Part shown: positions 48,397 through 59,989 of the stretch, one piece after another
Position numbering within the stretch: position 1 is the stretch's first letter
How the letters are laid out: each line of letters begins with the position of its first letter
NCBI GenBank assembly: GCA_965153355.1
Contig: OZ231127.1
Location: 83,142,001 to 83,206,000 of the forward strand
Length of the DNA: 64,000 nucleotides
Direction: 5' to 3'
From: Flaccisagitta enflata
Taxonomy: Eukaryota > Chaetognatha > Sagittoidea > Aphragmophora
Program-made: the position numbers and the translations under genes
Notes under the pieces: generated by a model
Told to the model about the DNA's origin: nothing
Databases searched by the model: none
The model's input: the letters and a program-made list of their open reading frames with translations, nothing else

Positions 48397-48969
48397 CTGG
48401 CGGCGACGGCCGCGTCGCGATCCGTTTCATCCTTCGACGACGTCGTCCATCCCATCGTCCCTGTAGTGATTGTAAATAGTGCGTCTGGTGAAGAAATGAC
48501 AATCTTTGCGATGATAGATAGTGCGCTGATCGCGACGTCATCAGACAAGACGTCATCAAACATCTACATTTCTACAAATATGGTCCAAATGAAAGTAGTA
48601 ACAGTGGACAATTGTGTGACTGAAAACCGTCTTTTAGCGTCATTCACTCTTCGCTCCGCCAACTCCGAATACATCATTGATGTCAACGATGCACTGGTGG
48701 GGAATTTACTTACGAGTGAAAAAGATATTCCACCATTTCTACGAGATCTTTCCGACCAACCTCACGCTCAGAGGCATAAGATCCCGGAGGTGACAGGAGG
48801 CGTCAAGATGATCGTTGGCGCCGCTCATTCAGACGCAGCCATTGCTCAAGAGCTTCGTCGAGGCCCTCCAGGATCTTTAACATGCTTCAGATGCAGTTTC
48901 GGTTGGACGATTAGTGGAAAAACTGGGAAAAAAGGTTTAGACGTCACATCAATTAACGCTATTTCGTGA
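48397..48969 (+). pseudogene. BEL/Pao aspartic protease, degraded active site
   Basis: Continues in the same frame as gag directly after one TGA. It matches a BEL/Pao retropepsin layout: PVVIVNSASGEEMTIFAMID, then the motif position that should be DSG reads DSA (48517-48525), and the following residues are unlike the conserved stretch. Near the end GWTISGK (48901-48921) is the conserved C-terminal signature. It is followed by tandem stops at 48967-48972. The altered catalytic triplet and loss of RT downstream indicate an inactive remnant. Confidence 0.72.
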
Positions 48970-49008
48970 TAACAGCGACTTACATCAAAGCCGACCTAAT
49001 TTTCTACC

Positions 49009-49970
49009 ATGACTATGGATCTGTTGTTTCCTCTGAAGAAATGGGCGATTCGATTGAAAACATCTTTCGATCTCGACCGTTTGATGGCGTCGCCAGTGTG
49101 GAATGAAGACATCGAGACGGATTCCGTCACGTTGCTTGAGGATGAGGTGGAGGCGGCTACGACAGTGGCCTTCAGCGGCGATCTCAACCTCACCATGGAC
49201 GATGAGTCGGCAAATCTCCAACAGCCGGCCGACCACGCTTCTACTTCCGCTCTCCCTCCCCTCACCATTGCCATCTCGGGAGGAAGTCAACGTAGAGTGA
49301 AGTTGCAGCGGCCCGTCGACGACGTCTCCATCGCCAACTCGTCGACGGGATCGTCCGTCCTTCCAAAAACGCTTCCACGTCGCATTTTCACCCCTGGTTT
49401 TGGGGGACCGGCTTCTCCGAAGGCGAGAACCCTTCTCCAGGAACGATTAAAAGCTGCAGGCCATCGCAGCGGAAGCAAAGATCAAGACTCTCAGGTCGAT
49501 GGGGAGGAGGCGACAGAAGAGGAGGAGGGGATGGATGTGGTGGTGGTGGCAGAGGAAAGGAGGAGGCGCCCATTGACCCGGAAGTGGACAAAGACTCTCC
49601 TGAGGTCAGAATCCAGCTGAAGCAAGCACGCTGGTTTTACCATCGCAATGACCCAGCAGATGAGTCAGAGTCGTTGGTCTTTAAGGCCTTCTCAAAAGAT
49701 CTCAGCAGACGGCGTCGGCGGCAGCTTCTGTTAAACACGTCCTCTGCGTGCAGCAAGATCCTTGCGCCATTCTAGCTCCTGTGACTGCGACAGCATCTTC
49801 ATCTCCAGCAGCATCTGCAGAAACTGGAAGTCGGCCCTCCGTCTCGACGACTGCGGAAAGCGCCAAAGACGCTCCCAAGGCAGCGCCAAAGAAAAAGAGG
49901 CGCCCTTGGAATCCAGGCCGCCAGCCGCAGCAGCAGCAACACCATCAGCAGCCGCCGCAATAAGGCTGTA
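49009..49970 (+). pseudogene. BEL/Pao Pol remnant and low-complexity tail
   Basis: The first part (DLDRLMASPVWNEDIE) resembles the linker between protease and RT in BEL/Pao. After that the sequence becomes acidic or Ser/Pro/Arg-rich (LPRRIFTPGFGGPASPKART; a GAGG-rich stretch at 49505-49570) and ends with QPQQQQHHQQPPQ at about 49960 in another frame. No RT, RNase H or integrase motif is seen, so the deletion junction is probably between about 49.13 and 49.2 kb. Confidence 0.5.
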
Positions 49971-51052
49971 ATTCGGTGCCACGTCCATTGTTACCATCCT
50001 ATTAATTACCGTCAAGTAACGCGACGTGGAGAGCGCCACCATTTTTGCTGAGTCGTCGTCATTTCATTGCGACGCTCATCCCTCGATGGACAGGCCGGCA
50101 TTGTCGGGGGCGCTACCCGGGGCATGGGATTCTTATCCGCCCTGGGGCCTGGCGAAAACGCCCGCGTAAGTTTCATGGAAGAGATGGTGTGTGAATTTTC
50201 TTGTTATTATGGTTGAATCTGCATATGGTAAGAACTTTACTAATCCATCTGCCCCCCTTTTTCCTTTTCTTTCATCTCCCCGCGAGGGGAGAAAAACTTC
50301 TCAGACGATGGCGCCATCTGCCCAACTTCGCGGTGTCCATTTCACGCCTTTCATTCTCGTCTCTTACCCACAATTTGACGAGCTGTTGGAGCTTCCGATA
50401 TGGTCCGCATGTTTCCTTTTGGAAATGGTGCAGGTGACGTGATCGTTCCCATGAATCTTACTTAATTTTTGCTTTTCAGATTTGGTTTTAATGTAGTCTG
50501 AGTAGTAATTTATTATTTTATATTTGTTTGTTGTTCCCCGGAACATGTATGTTTTTCTTGTTTTGTATTTGACATTGTCTTTTTAGCATGTTATTACAAA
50601 GGTGTTTGTATTATGATATTTTAGTCAATGCCCTCTACTTATACTTTTCCACCTCGATGGCAAGTCCCAGTCTAGAGGTGCTCCTAAGCCCGTTCCCCCT
50701 TTCCCCCCCCCCTTCCCTTTTAATTTTTTCCTCAGAACGGGTGCTTCTTCTTCCTCGTCTCCGTCTCGTCTCCGCTCATCGAGTGTTGGATTAATCACAT
50801 CGCTTGGTCGACGCCCCCCTCTTGCCGGATGGGGGGTGGGGGAATCTTTCGCCGCCATGTTGCTCGTCGGTCTCCTTCTGCAAGAGGGGTGGGGATGTAA
50901 GAGGCGGAGGCGGGGGAGGGAGGCGAGGGCTGTAGATTATCATTGTAAATTTTTTTTTAGCGTGACAGATGGGTTTTTTATTATGGTTTCCGGCGACCAG
51001 AAACTAGATGTCGGATTTTTGAAATTTGTGAAATTCCAAAAATGGGGCAGAG
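49971..51052 (+). other. BEL/Pao 3' untranslated region and polypurine tract
   Basis: Leads to the 3' LTR. Includes C-rich and T-rich runs near 50690-50740 and the purine-rich primer candidate at 51036-51052 adjoining the LTR start. Confidence 0.55.
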
Positions 51053-51603
51053 TGTGGAAATGTGTGGTATTTATAAGTATGAGATTGATGATGTTCTTCG
51101 CGTGAATGCTTTTTTCTCTCTCTTTGTCCAATTCGATGCCTTTTGTTTCCGTCTAATTTTGCCATCAACCATATGGTTGCGCATGGATTTTGATGTTCTT
51201 TTATCCGCTTGGAGGTACATGTTGTCATGTATTTTCTTCTTCTACATTTTTCATCGTCGTGTTTTTTATGCATTTTTATCTTGTATATATATCGTTATTA
51301 TGGCATCGCTTCTTAACGGAATGATTGATATTTGCTTGATTTTTATGTTTTGCGCCCTTGGAATTTCTCATCTTTCATAAGTCTCTCATCCTTTTATTTC
51401 AGAGACTTATGAACTGACGCCTGACTTATTTGATGATCACGACGCTGGCTGGAAACCAAGGAAATTGGGCCTAAAGTAAGTTTTATCGTTTTAGTGTTTT
51501 GGTATTTTATCATTGTTTTTGTCGTCTGACTTTTTATTGTTTTGTTGTCTGTTTTTGGCGTTTTATCGTCTGTTTTTATCGTCTGCCCGGTCAACTAATT
51601 ATT
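51053..51603 (+). repeat. BEL/Pao 3' LTR, first part
   Basis: Begins TGTGGAAATGTGTGGTATTT and matches the 5' LTR up to CCGGTCAACTAATTATT, where the LINE begins. Confidence 0.87.
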
Positions 51604-51728
51604 ATATGTCATGTTTTCGTCAGCAAAATTAGCGACAGTACAAACAATGCATCATACAGTTAAGAAAAAAAAATGATAAAGAGGTATGCACACAAAAGAA
51701 AAAAAGACTGCAGAAAAACCAAAGCAGT

Positions 51729-53063
51729 CTAGGTAATATCATTGGTTTGAGTCACAGTTAAAGATCTTATTTTGACTAAGACAGGATTGCAAGTTAAGCG
51801 TAGACATTGTAAGAAATTTCGTTGTCTTTTAGCAAATATTTCCGTGATTGAGTCATAGCCAAAGGATCGACGTAGCTCCCGTGTGCTCTCCCAACGATGA
51901 AAAGAAAAAACCTTTCTTATACAGTCATTTAAAGCAACGTCGTATCTTGTCATGTCACGTCCAGTGAACGATTTCACTTCACATGCATAGGTCAAAATTG
52001 GTACACAATTTGTATAAAGCAATTGCATCTGGACTTGTTCACTGGGCTTTCTCAATATATTCAAGATCGTGTTCGCGCTACAGTAAAAAGATGACAATGG
52101 CTTTCTTGATGATGTAGAAAAACCTTTTCCTGCAACAACATTGACACCAAGATATTTGCACTCAGATACCGGGGAAATTGAAATACCATTCAAGTACACA
52201 GGTTTATAGTCTACTTGTCTTCCAAAAGTCATTAAATTCATCTTTGATGGATTGTAAGTGATGCACCATTCCATACCATATTTCTGACAAACATCTAATA
52301 ATGTCTGCAAAGAATTACGTGTTGGCGCTAGAAGGGCCAAGTCATCGGCATACATAATTGCTGCGACAAACAATTCAGCTATATGACACCCAGCTTTCGA
52401 TTTACGTAGTAATATCAATAAGTCATCTACGTACATTATAAACAGTCGTGGGCTAAGAATTCCACCCTGGCGTACACCAGAGGTGACCAAAAAAGATGCA
52501 CTGAAAGCATTATTCCATTTTACTACGCTAGATAGATTTTGATACCAGTAGATAATTACCTCCAAGAAACAAAGAGGTACGTTACGATCAATAAGTTTCA
52601 GAAAAATACCGTTGTGGTCAACCTTGTCAAACCCTTTGGAGCAATCCAAAAAAGCCGCGAATACATTTGACCCATTTTCTGTAAAGTAATCAATACATGT
52701 GCGCATTACGTATACAGCATGAGAACAAGAATGCTTTGTCTTGTAACCGAATTGTAAATGGTCAGTTTTTAACAAATAGCCAATTTTCATCAGGATAGCT
52801 GATTCAAACATTGAGGCGAATACTACACTTAATGTTATTGCCCGATAGTTACTCGTAGATGAAATGTCACCTTCTGCGTCTTTTACTACAGGAGTTATCA
52901 CACCTGACAAAAAATCACATGGCACATATCCGTGTTGAATTAAACCATTGAACATAATTTGTAAGTGAATCATAAGTTTTGGGGAACCGTACAATATGTG
53001 TTCATACTTAATAAATCCAGCAGTGGCTTTACCTGTCTTCATCTTTGCCACTATATCGAGCAT
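51729..53063 (-). pseudogene. LINE ORF2 C-terminus: reverse transcriptase
   Basis: Contains the ordered RT blocks: YRAITLSVVFASMFE, FGYKTKHSCSHAV, AAFLDCSKGFDKVDH, VTSGVRQGGILSPRLF, MYADDLALLAPT (catalytic YADD at 52341-52352), NPSKMNLMTFG and YLGVNV. The thumb and C-terminal region run to VTQTNDIT and a stop at 51729. All catalytic residues look present. The segment is cut from its endonuclease half by the R1 insertion, so ORF2 is not translatable as one protein. Confidence 0.87.
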
Positions 53064-53069
53064 GTCGTT

Positions 53070-53744
53070 ACATGGTCAGCGGTACCCGATGCCCCTATGT
53101 TGGTGTATGTAAGGATGAGACGTTGAGAGGGGCAGCGGCCCCGGAGGGGCCGATGACCTATGATTCCACATAGGGCAATTTTCTCCAGTTTTCATTTTCT
53201 GTTTGTTGACCAATGGGCCTCATTTGAGGCCAGAGCTGAGAAGAGTGAATTGTGCTTGGGTGGAGGGGACATGAACAAATGAAGGTTTGAGAAGCTGATT
53301 TTGGGGGCTAAGATGTCTGATTATGGGTCTTGGAGGTCTGATTTAGGGAATATGAGGTCTGCTTTTTGGCTGGAGAGGCCAGATTTGGGGTCTGAGAGGC
53401 TTGACTGGGGGTCTGAAAGGCCTACATCGAGGTTTGAGAGGCTTCATTTTGGATCTGAGGCTTGATTTTGGATCTGAGAGGCTTAATTTGTGGTCTGAGA
53501 GGTCCAATCTAGGGTCTCAAAGGTCTAATTTGAGGTCTGAGAGGCTTAATTTGAGGCCTGGAAAGCCTGATTTTGGGTCTGAGAGCCCTGATTTTGGGTC
53601 TGAGAGGCTTGATTTTAGGCCTGAGAAGCCTGGTTTGAGGTTTCGGGGGGGGGGACGGACAGACAGACGGACACACGGAAACCGGAGAAAATTGCCCTAT
53701 GTGGAATCATAGGTCATCGGCCCCTCCGGGGCCGCTGCCCAAAA
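53070..53744 (+). mobile_element. R1 element inserted in LINE ORF2
   Basis: Head ATGGTCAGCGGTACCCGATG (53072), left inverted repeat from 53130 (GGGCAGCGGCCCCGGAGGGG, ATGACCTATGATTCCACATA), about 20 degenerate units of TTTGAGGTCTGAGAGGCTTA, (GGACAGAC)n, then the right inverted repeat (TATGTGGAATCATAGGTCAT, GGGGCCGCTGCCC) and AAAA. The inverted repeats are nearly perfect over at least 50 bp. Interruption of LINE coding sequence shows R1 is mobile. Confidence 0.87.
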
Positions 53745-55204
53745 GGAGATATTGTCATGTAAGTGGCTTTCATAATATTCAGAATATTTATCGTAAAATT
53801 TGGATCTTATTGAAGAAACACGAGTGGGATCATTGGATTGATAAACTGCTTGAAATGATTTTGCAAAACAATCTGCTACATCATTGTCTTTTATAAAACC
53901 ATCAATACGTAGAGCATCATTTCTATTCGAACCGTGTATTGACTTCCAACTCTTCCAAAAACTGATTGTATCTTTACCAACTAAGTCTTCATGAAGTCTT
54001 TCATTTTTCTCTCGTTCATCTTTGGCTTGGCTCTTGCGTAAAAATGATTTGTAACGATAATGAGCCGCCTTTTTCATGTCAAAAATAACACCGCTACTTG
54101 GACGACCAACATCTTTCCATAAATTAAACGCATCAATAGATTCCTGTTTCAATCTAGAAAGATCTTCGTTCCAATAGTTTTTTTGATAACAGCCGTTTCG
54201 AGGTAAAACCATATCAGCAATTGCAATAGCATTTTTCAGTTTATCATAATAATCTTCTAACAGGTGAAAATGACAATTATCACGACAGATGCAACTACCA
54301 TGAACAACTTGAGGCACCAAAATGGCATCAAGCTCACGCTCCATTACAGTCTCGTAATTCATTTTTATATCATCTTTGACATTTTTCCAGTTAATAGAAT
54401 TTGAAAATTTACTACTTGAACAGTCAAAAGTCTCTAGGTTAATGACTAATTCCAATTCGACAGGACAGTGATCAGAAAGATTTTCTGGGTATTCAGTAAT
54501 ACGTACATTTTCTACTTTGGAAACAATAGATCTACTTACTAATACAAAATCAATTAAAGAACGAAATTCGTTACCATTCTGGCCCTTACCCTTTCGTGTC
54601 CAAAAGGAGCCAGAATCAAAATTGTCAATCAAATCAAAAGTACTCATAAGTCACGAATTAGTACAGTAAAAGGATGATGGGGATCATAAATATTACAGTT
54701 TAGATCTGACATAAGTACAAAACCACAATCTAAATTCATATCCATCACAGATTCAATAAAACCAATAGTATCAGCGTAAATGGCAATTTGATTTTCAATC
54801 TGACTAGCATTAAAATAAGGCATGTATGCATTGATCAACAGTATTTTTCCATCAGTTGCATTTAATTCAAGTACCGTCACTCGTTCATGTTTATATTCTA
54901 GTCGTGGACGTATAGCAATAGAATATTTTTTGTTCCATATAAAGCCTGTTCCACCAAATGGACGTCCCAGTCTTACCTCACTTTGCATTTTTTCACGCAT
55001 GGCTGAAGTGCCCCAACCATCAAATTTTTCATGAACATTGCGAAGTTTATTTACCCCTTTGTGTTTTTTGAATGGAGGTCGCATCCAGTGCTCCTGGAAT
55101 CCTCTGATTGAGTCCGGATATTGGTCACATAATCCTTTCATAAATGATTCGTTCCTCGCAAAACCGTTGATGTTCTGCGAGCTTATAGTAATCCGTGAGG
55201 CCAT
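53745..55204 (-). pseudogene. LINE ORF2 N-terminus: AP endonuclease, frameshifted
   Basis: Begins MASRITISSQNINGFARNES. The endonuclease motifs are in order: QNINGF, FQEHWM, LMSDLNCN, then after a frame change at about 54645, SLIDFVLVS and SDHCPVELEL. It would nick target DNA for priming. The frameshift falls within the endonuclease domain between the SDLN and IDF motifs. A linker to the RT follows (DEREKNERLHEDLVGK) and coding stops at the R1 insertion at 53744, whose inverted repeat supplies the last apparent residues. Confidence 0.82.
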
Positions 55205-56211
55205 CACGGCACTGGTGTCACCGCACCGGCGCCGTCTCGATCACCACGAGGCTGCCGTGGATTGTACCATGGCCTGCACAGCACGTACATTGGCCAGAAC
55301 CCACGGTCGTCCACTTTTTCTTCGTCATCACGTTTCACAGTCAATTTGAATGACTTAAAACGTGAATGTTTCGTTATGACATTTTCTTCCAATTTGACGA
55401 CGTCAACGCCTCTCGATTTGAGATCACTCTCTATCATGGATGCTGTCACGTTGCTGTTGACGTTCCCAATGTAACGATGGGAGAGCAGCTCGACCCCTCC
55501 CCATGAAAGTTCACCCGTCATGACCTTTTTTCCGATGTACGTCTGTCTACTCGAATCGCTCTGTCGCTGACGAGGCGCTTGACGAGGTTGATGCGGTTGA
55601 CGCGATTGTTGACGTGACGCCGAGAGCTGCCGACCATTAGCAGACCCTTGACGTCGTGAATGCGCGCGTCGGTCGTGTGGCTGAAGCCAAGGATTCGTAT
55701 TGTCGCTTCCATTCGCAGACGAGGGGAGAGAAGAATCGTGGTTGGAAGGGACCTGCACAGTCACTTCAGACGATACGGCTTCTGCTGGTGTCAAATTCGA
55801 ATCAGTTTCAATTGAACTTGTGTTCTTCCTCGTAAGAGATTTTTCAACGTCGCCAAGCCGAGTGTTCATTGACGCAATGACTAACATCACTTGCTCCATC
55901 GTCACTGCGCCATCAGACGTGACGGGGATTTTGCCTAGATTCGTTGCCGCAAATACCGGAAGACTGACGCCGCCATTGTTGCATGCGACGAACGTGTCGA
56001 CGATGTCTTGCGCCGTTTTCGTGGCTTTATCGTCGCCACGCCTCGGCGTATAACTTTTATTCGTTTTTTCGTAAAGTAGTTTTTTTGCGTCGTTGATTTT
56101 GTCAAAATCCGCGTAGAATCTCACAACATTTTCGACTATTTTGTCACGCGGCGCTGTCGTGTACTTGTTTGCGACATAAAAGAGAAGATGATTGACTATA
56201 ACTTCAGTCAT
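55204..56211 (-). CDS. LINE ORF1 protein (335 aa)
   Basis: Probable nucleic-acid-binding chaperone of the LINE. N-terminal region begins MTEVIVNHLLFYVANKYTTA and is mostly helical. The middle is Ser/Gln/Arg-rich (RQQSRQPHQPRQAPRQRQ). The C-terminal part (YIGNVNSNVTASMIESDLKS to WPMYVLCRPWYNPR) looks like an RRM-type fold found in many invertebrate LINE ORF1 proteins. It ends in TGA at 55204-55206, overlapping the ORF2 ATG in the string TGATG, which suggests translation of ORF2 by termination and reinitiation. The frame is intact. Confidence 0.78.
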   Translation of the reverse strand: MTEVIVNHLLFYVANKYTTAPRDKIVENVVRFYADFDKINDAKKLLYEKTNKSYTPRRGDDKATKTAQDIVDTFVACNNGGVSLPVFAATNLGKIPVTSDGAVTMEQVMLVIASMNTRLGDVEKSLTRKNTSSIETDSNLTPAEAVSSEVTVQVPSNHDSSLPSSANGSDNTNPWLQPHDRRAHSRRQGSANGRQLSASRQQSRQPHQPRQAPRQRQSDSSRQTYIGKKVMTGELSWGGVELLSHRYIGNVNSNVTASMIESDLKSRGVDVVKLEENVITKHSRFKSFKLTVKRDDEEKVDDRGFWPMYVLCRPWYNPRQPRGDRDGAGAVTPVP

Positions 56212-56395
56212 TGTTTTTGGTCAGTTTGAGAAGCACAAATTGCTTGAATAGGTGACCGACGTCTCGGTCTCGACGACTCCCACGGCGATCCGACGGCGAT
56301 TTGAAGTCGTTGAAGTTGGGGTCTCCTCGGGATCGAGGCATCGGACACCTTAATTAAGCAAATAAAAGAATTTTATAAACTTTTTATAAACTATA

Positions 56396-56748
56396 TTGGG
56401 TGATATGGGTGAATCTAATGGGACGGGCAGGGCGGGGGCAGTGTACGGATCTGGCTTCATGGTCTCTGCATAAGATGTACATGTTGTTTTTGGCTGTTTC
56501 TGTCCATGTCTATCCTGATCTCATGTTACTTTCATGCATTGGTTGACCATCTTTTAATGCCCAATTTTCCCTTTTACTTTCTCCCCCATCTCAGATTGTT
56601 GAAATTTTTACCACATCAAAGAGACCATCGTCACGCCATTTTCCAATCTACGCCCAAATTCCTTTGCGTCTAACATCGTCAGTCAGTCAGAGATATCTAC
56701 AGACAAAGCTAACCCAGAGTCGAAACTAGTATTCACGTGGGAGAATAA
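56396..56748 (+). repeat. BEL/Pao 3' LTR, second part
   Basis: Resumes at ATTGGGTGATATGGGTGAAT and matches 44018-44372 through TTCACGTGGGAGAATA. Confidence 0.87.
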
Positions 56749-57440
56749 TAGGCGCCATTACTGGTACGGGTAGTGGTACCCTTTATTTTTTGTTTGAGAA
56801 CCCCGCCATCGACACGAATGAGTATTGAGTTTCAATGAGCACAAAATTGCTTTCATAAAAATTGCCTTTATACCCTGTCATCAATAACAACCGCAACCAG
56901 CAGAACCTTTATTGTGCTTAGAGTATTCATTTTGATAAATTCTGATTAGTATTATCTTTAAGCACATTACCCACCATTCATGCAAAATTTCATAGCACTG
57001 GCTCCTGCGGTTTGGCCTCCACATCATTTTTGAATGGAAATGTGGTCAGCACCAGGAAAGGTTTTGTTAAAAAACGCATGAGCAGACATACAGAACTTTG
57101 AATCAATGTCATTTCTAAACAAATTAACCAAAAATTGCCAGACTGATCTTGAATGAAAGAAAATATGTCACAGTTTATGAATATTTAGAAATACTCTTCA
57201 GATTGATGAAATCTATGTGGCAAAACAGTAGTTTCCTCTAATTTTAAAGGTTGTTTTGTTTTTTTGTCAGATCACTCTACATTTTTGACCAGATTTTCCA
57301 TGAAATTATTCAAAGAATGCACAAGAATGAAAGAAGATGATCAAATAATGCTCATTTGTGACCAAAATGGCTAATGGATATAACCACTGAGTTTCACTAT
57401 CAGGGAACCATCATTAAGGACACATTAACTAATGCAGAAA
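56749..57440. other. Non-coding interval
   Basis: AT-rich flank of the BEL element; a GGTACC/GGCGCCATTACTGG motif lies right after the LTR. No gene recognised. Confidence 0.4.
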
Positions 57441-57449
57441 ATATCAATA

Positions 57450-57735
<286 letters not shown>

Positions 57736-58480
57736 CTCTTACTCTTTCACGTTTACTTAGAAGAATTGAGCTGAGGGGATTTGCTCATTTTTGCGAATTC
57801 ATTGTTTCCGGGAGAAAGATTAGAGTTGGGCGTGAAACCCAGCCAGATTTTGGAGCTGGAAGAACCCCTCCCCCCCCTATTTCCACCCGCTCCCCCCACC
57901 ATCCCCACTCCCATGATATCGATAGCCCCGAACCCCCAACACGATCCCGCTTCTGTATCATCTCAGCGTACCCCATCTTCAAGCTCATTTCCACCACTTC
58001 ATCCTCACCACCGACCCAACTCTTTTATGGTTTTACCTGCTTCATGTGAATCCACTACTCTATTCCATTTTTCCAGCCGTTAGTGTATATGTTTTGAATG
58101 GCACTGGATGCTGTTTAAATAAGTCGCATCACTGCAGTATCACATTATGTCTTTTATGTTTTTTTCTTCATCAAGATCGTTCCTAACAACAAAATCATGC
58201 TGCACTTCCGGTGCAACATCGCCTTCTCACTTCCCTTCTGTGTTGTCATTTGGTCTCTTGGCCGCTGAATGTCCTCAATCTTGTCCCCAACCAAGCTTCA
58301 TACCATCTCCAACCATCACCATTCACCAATCATAACCTATCCGTCACCTATTCTACTCATCCCAACCACTTAACTCCTCTGGGTCCTCATCACCTATTAC
58401 CTCCTGGTCTCCATTACGTATTCTCTATCACCTCCTTATTCTCATCACGCACAACCTCCTCATCCCCAACCCATACAAGC
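57736..58480. other. Non-coding pyrimidine-biased interval
   Basis: C/T-rich on the plus strand with CCACC and CATCACC words grading into the minisatellite that follows. No gene. Confidence 0.45.
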
Positions 58481-58482
58481 GG

Positions 58483-58855
58483 CTAAAACCTCCTCAACCC
58501 CAACACCTCCTCATTTCTATCACTTACAACCCCCTCAACTCCATCACTTACAACCCCCTCAACTCCATCACTTACAACCATATCAACCCCTTCACCTACA
58601 ACCTCTTCAAGTACATCACCTACAACCATATCAACCCCATCACCTACAACCTCCGCGACTACATCACTTACAACCATATCAACCCCTTCACCTACAACCT
58701 CTTCAAGTACATCACCTACAACCATATCAACCCCATCACCTACAACCTCCGCGACTACATCACTTACAACCATATCAACCCCATCACCTACAACCTCCTC
58801 AACTACATCACCTACAACCATATCAACCCCATCACCTACAACCACATCCCCATCA
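58483..58855. repeat. 21-bp minisatellite with higher-order repeats
   Basis: Units of CCATCACCTACAACCNNNTCAA type, about 17 copies. A 126-bp block (AACCATATCAACCCCTTCAC onward) is repeated at about 58575 and 58665-58700. It keeps an open frame on the minus strand (VGDGVDMVV repeats) because 21 is a multiple of three; I do not consider it a gene. Confidence 0.88.
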
Positions 58856-59046
58856 TCTAGTTCCTCCTCCGCTTGAAAATATCTCTCCTTCTTTCTTCTG
58901 TTACGACCATTATCCCATAACTCTTTCCAAGAAACTTTCCATTTTCTTTTCCTTTATGGATATTGGAGGAAATGTAATTTTAAAAAAAGTTATTTATAAA
59001 AAGAGTTGTTATTGGGCGAATGACAAAAAACAAATTACGTTTCGGG

Positions 59047-59049
59047 AAC

Positions 59050-59109
<60 letters not shown>

Positions 59110-59322
59110 ACAGACAGACAGACGAACGAACCAGACGAACGGAGCAGAGACCGACGGACCAACCGACCAGACCAGACAGACAGACAGACGGACAGACAGA
59201 CAGACGAACCAGGGCAGACCGATGAGCGAACGAACGGAGCAGACAGACAGACAAACAGACCGACGAACGAACCGAAAGACAGCACATCAGACAGACAAAC
59301 ATAGACAGACAGACAGACAGAA

Positions 59323-59381
<59 letters not shown>

Positions 59382-59400
59382 TAGACAGTTAGACAGACGC
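59047..59400. repeat. (GA)n followed by (ACAG)n and GACGGACC-rich DNA
   Basis: GA units 59051-59105, irregular GACG/GACC tetramers to about 59300, then about 20 ACAG units. Confidence 0.95.
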
Positions 59401-59919
59401 AACCAGGAAGACATAAACAAAGAAATATAGAACAATGCATTTTTGAGAGCTCCAACCACGGACGTCTGACGTCAAGTAGGGAAATACCAACCTCAATGGT
59501 GATGGACGGACGGACGGACAGACGGAAAAGCTTCTTGTAAAATCAAATGCCTCTGACTTGGTGGCGACGTGACAAAAATCACGATTCATGAGTAATAAGT
59601 TTTATGACATCCAATCCCTTCGAGTATTCAGATCAGGTGTTATGACAATTTTACTTCCCCCGTGTTTTGCTATAATGAATAGTATAAACATTAAGGAAAG
59701 CAACGATAGTTTGGCAAGCCAATGTATCATTTTTCAACTGCAATGTTACCCATGTCTTGACGCTTGAGATAATTAGGACATTTACGCTTGTGGTATGTTG
59801 TGGTAAGAGTGGGGGACGGACCAACCGCCCAACTATCCAATTAACCAACCAACCAACCACCCAACCAACCAACCAGCCAAACTCAAATTCATATCCCCTT
59901 TTCTTCCTTTCCCTTTCAG
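59401..59919. other. Non-coding interval with (CCAA)n
   Basis: Short (ACGG)n at 59503-59525 and CCAACCAA repeats at 59820-59878; the latter lead to a pyrimidine tract before the candidate exon. Confidence 0.45.
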
Positions 59920-59985
59920 AACTACATCCATGCGAAGGACTCTTATTTGACGAAGGAAGCAGATTAAGAAAGAAAACACAAAATG
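59920..59985 (+). CDS. Candidate 66-bp exon, unidentified
   Basis: A strong acceptor (CCTTTTCTTCCTTTCCCTTTCAG) precedes and GTAAGT follows a 66-bp segment. One open frame reads ELHPCEGLLFDEGSRLRKKT. The CxGLLFDE wording recalls part of a chitin-binding type 2 domain, but only one cysteine is present and the match is too short to rely on. The body also shares CTTATTTGACGA with the LTR mini-exon. Could be a real host exon or chance. Confidence 0.3.
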
Positions 59986-59989
59986 GTAA

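Larger units (their letters stand above)
51604..56395 (-). mobile_element. LINE retrotransposon (CR1/Jockey-like), near full length
   Basis: Lies antisense inside the BEL 3' LTR. Order on the minus strand: 5' UTR (56212-56395), ORF1, ORF2 endonuclease, ORF2 reverse transcriptase, 3' UTR (51604-51728). It is about 4.1 kb without the R1 insertion at 53070-53744. The AP-type endonuclease followed by RT, with no RNase H after the RT, fits the Jockey/CR1/L2 group; clade is not fixed. ORF2 is broken by a frameshift and by the R1 insertion. Confidence 0.88.
43458..56748 (+). mobile_element. BEL/Pao LTR retrotransposon, RT-less, with nested LINE
   Basis: Two LTR copies of about 0.9 kb flank gag- and protease-like coding sequence. 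A purine-rich stretch (AAAAATGGGGCAGAG) lies just upstream of the 3' LTR. The zinc-knuckle pattern and the protease ending in GWTISG are typical of BEL/Pao. The expected RT, RNase H and integrase (about 3.5 kb) are missing between about 49.1 kb and the tail. The 3' LTR is split by a LINE. Host-flank TSD was not resolved. This is a deletion derivative that would need another element's enzymes to move. Confidence 0.82.

Noticed and set aside
58483-58845. 120-aa protein with VGDGVDMVV repeats
   Set aside because: Generated by a 21-bp minisatellite; no start context, splice sites or non-repeat coding sequence.
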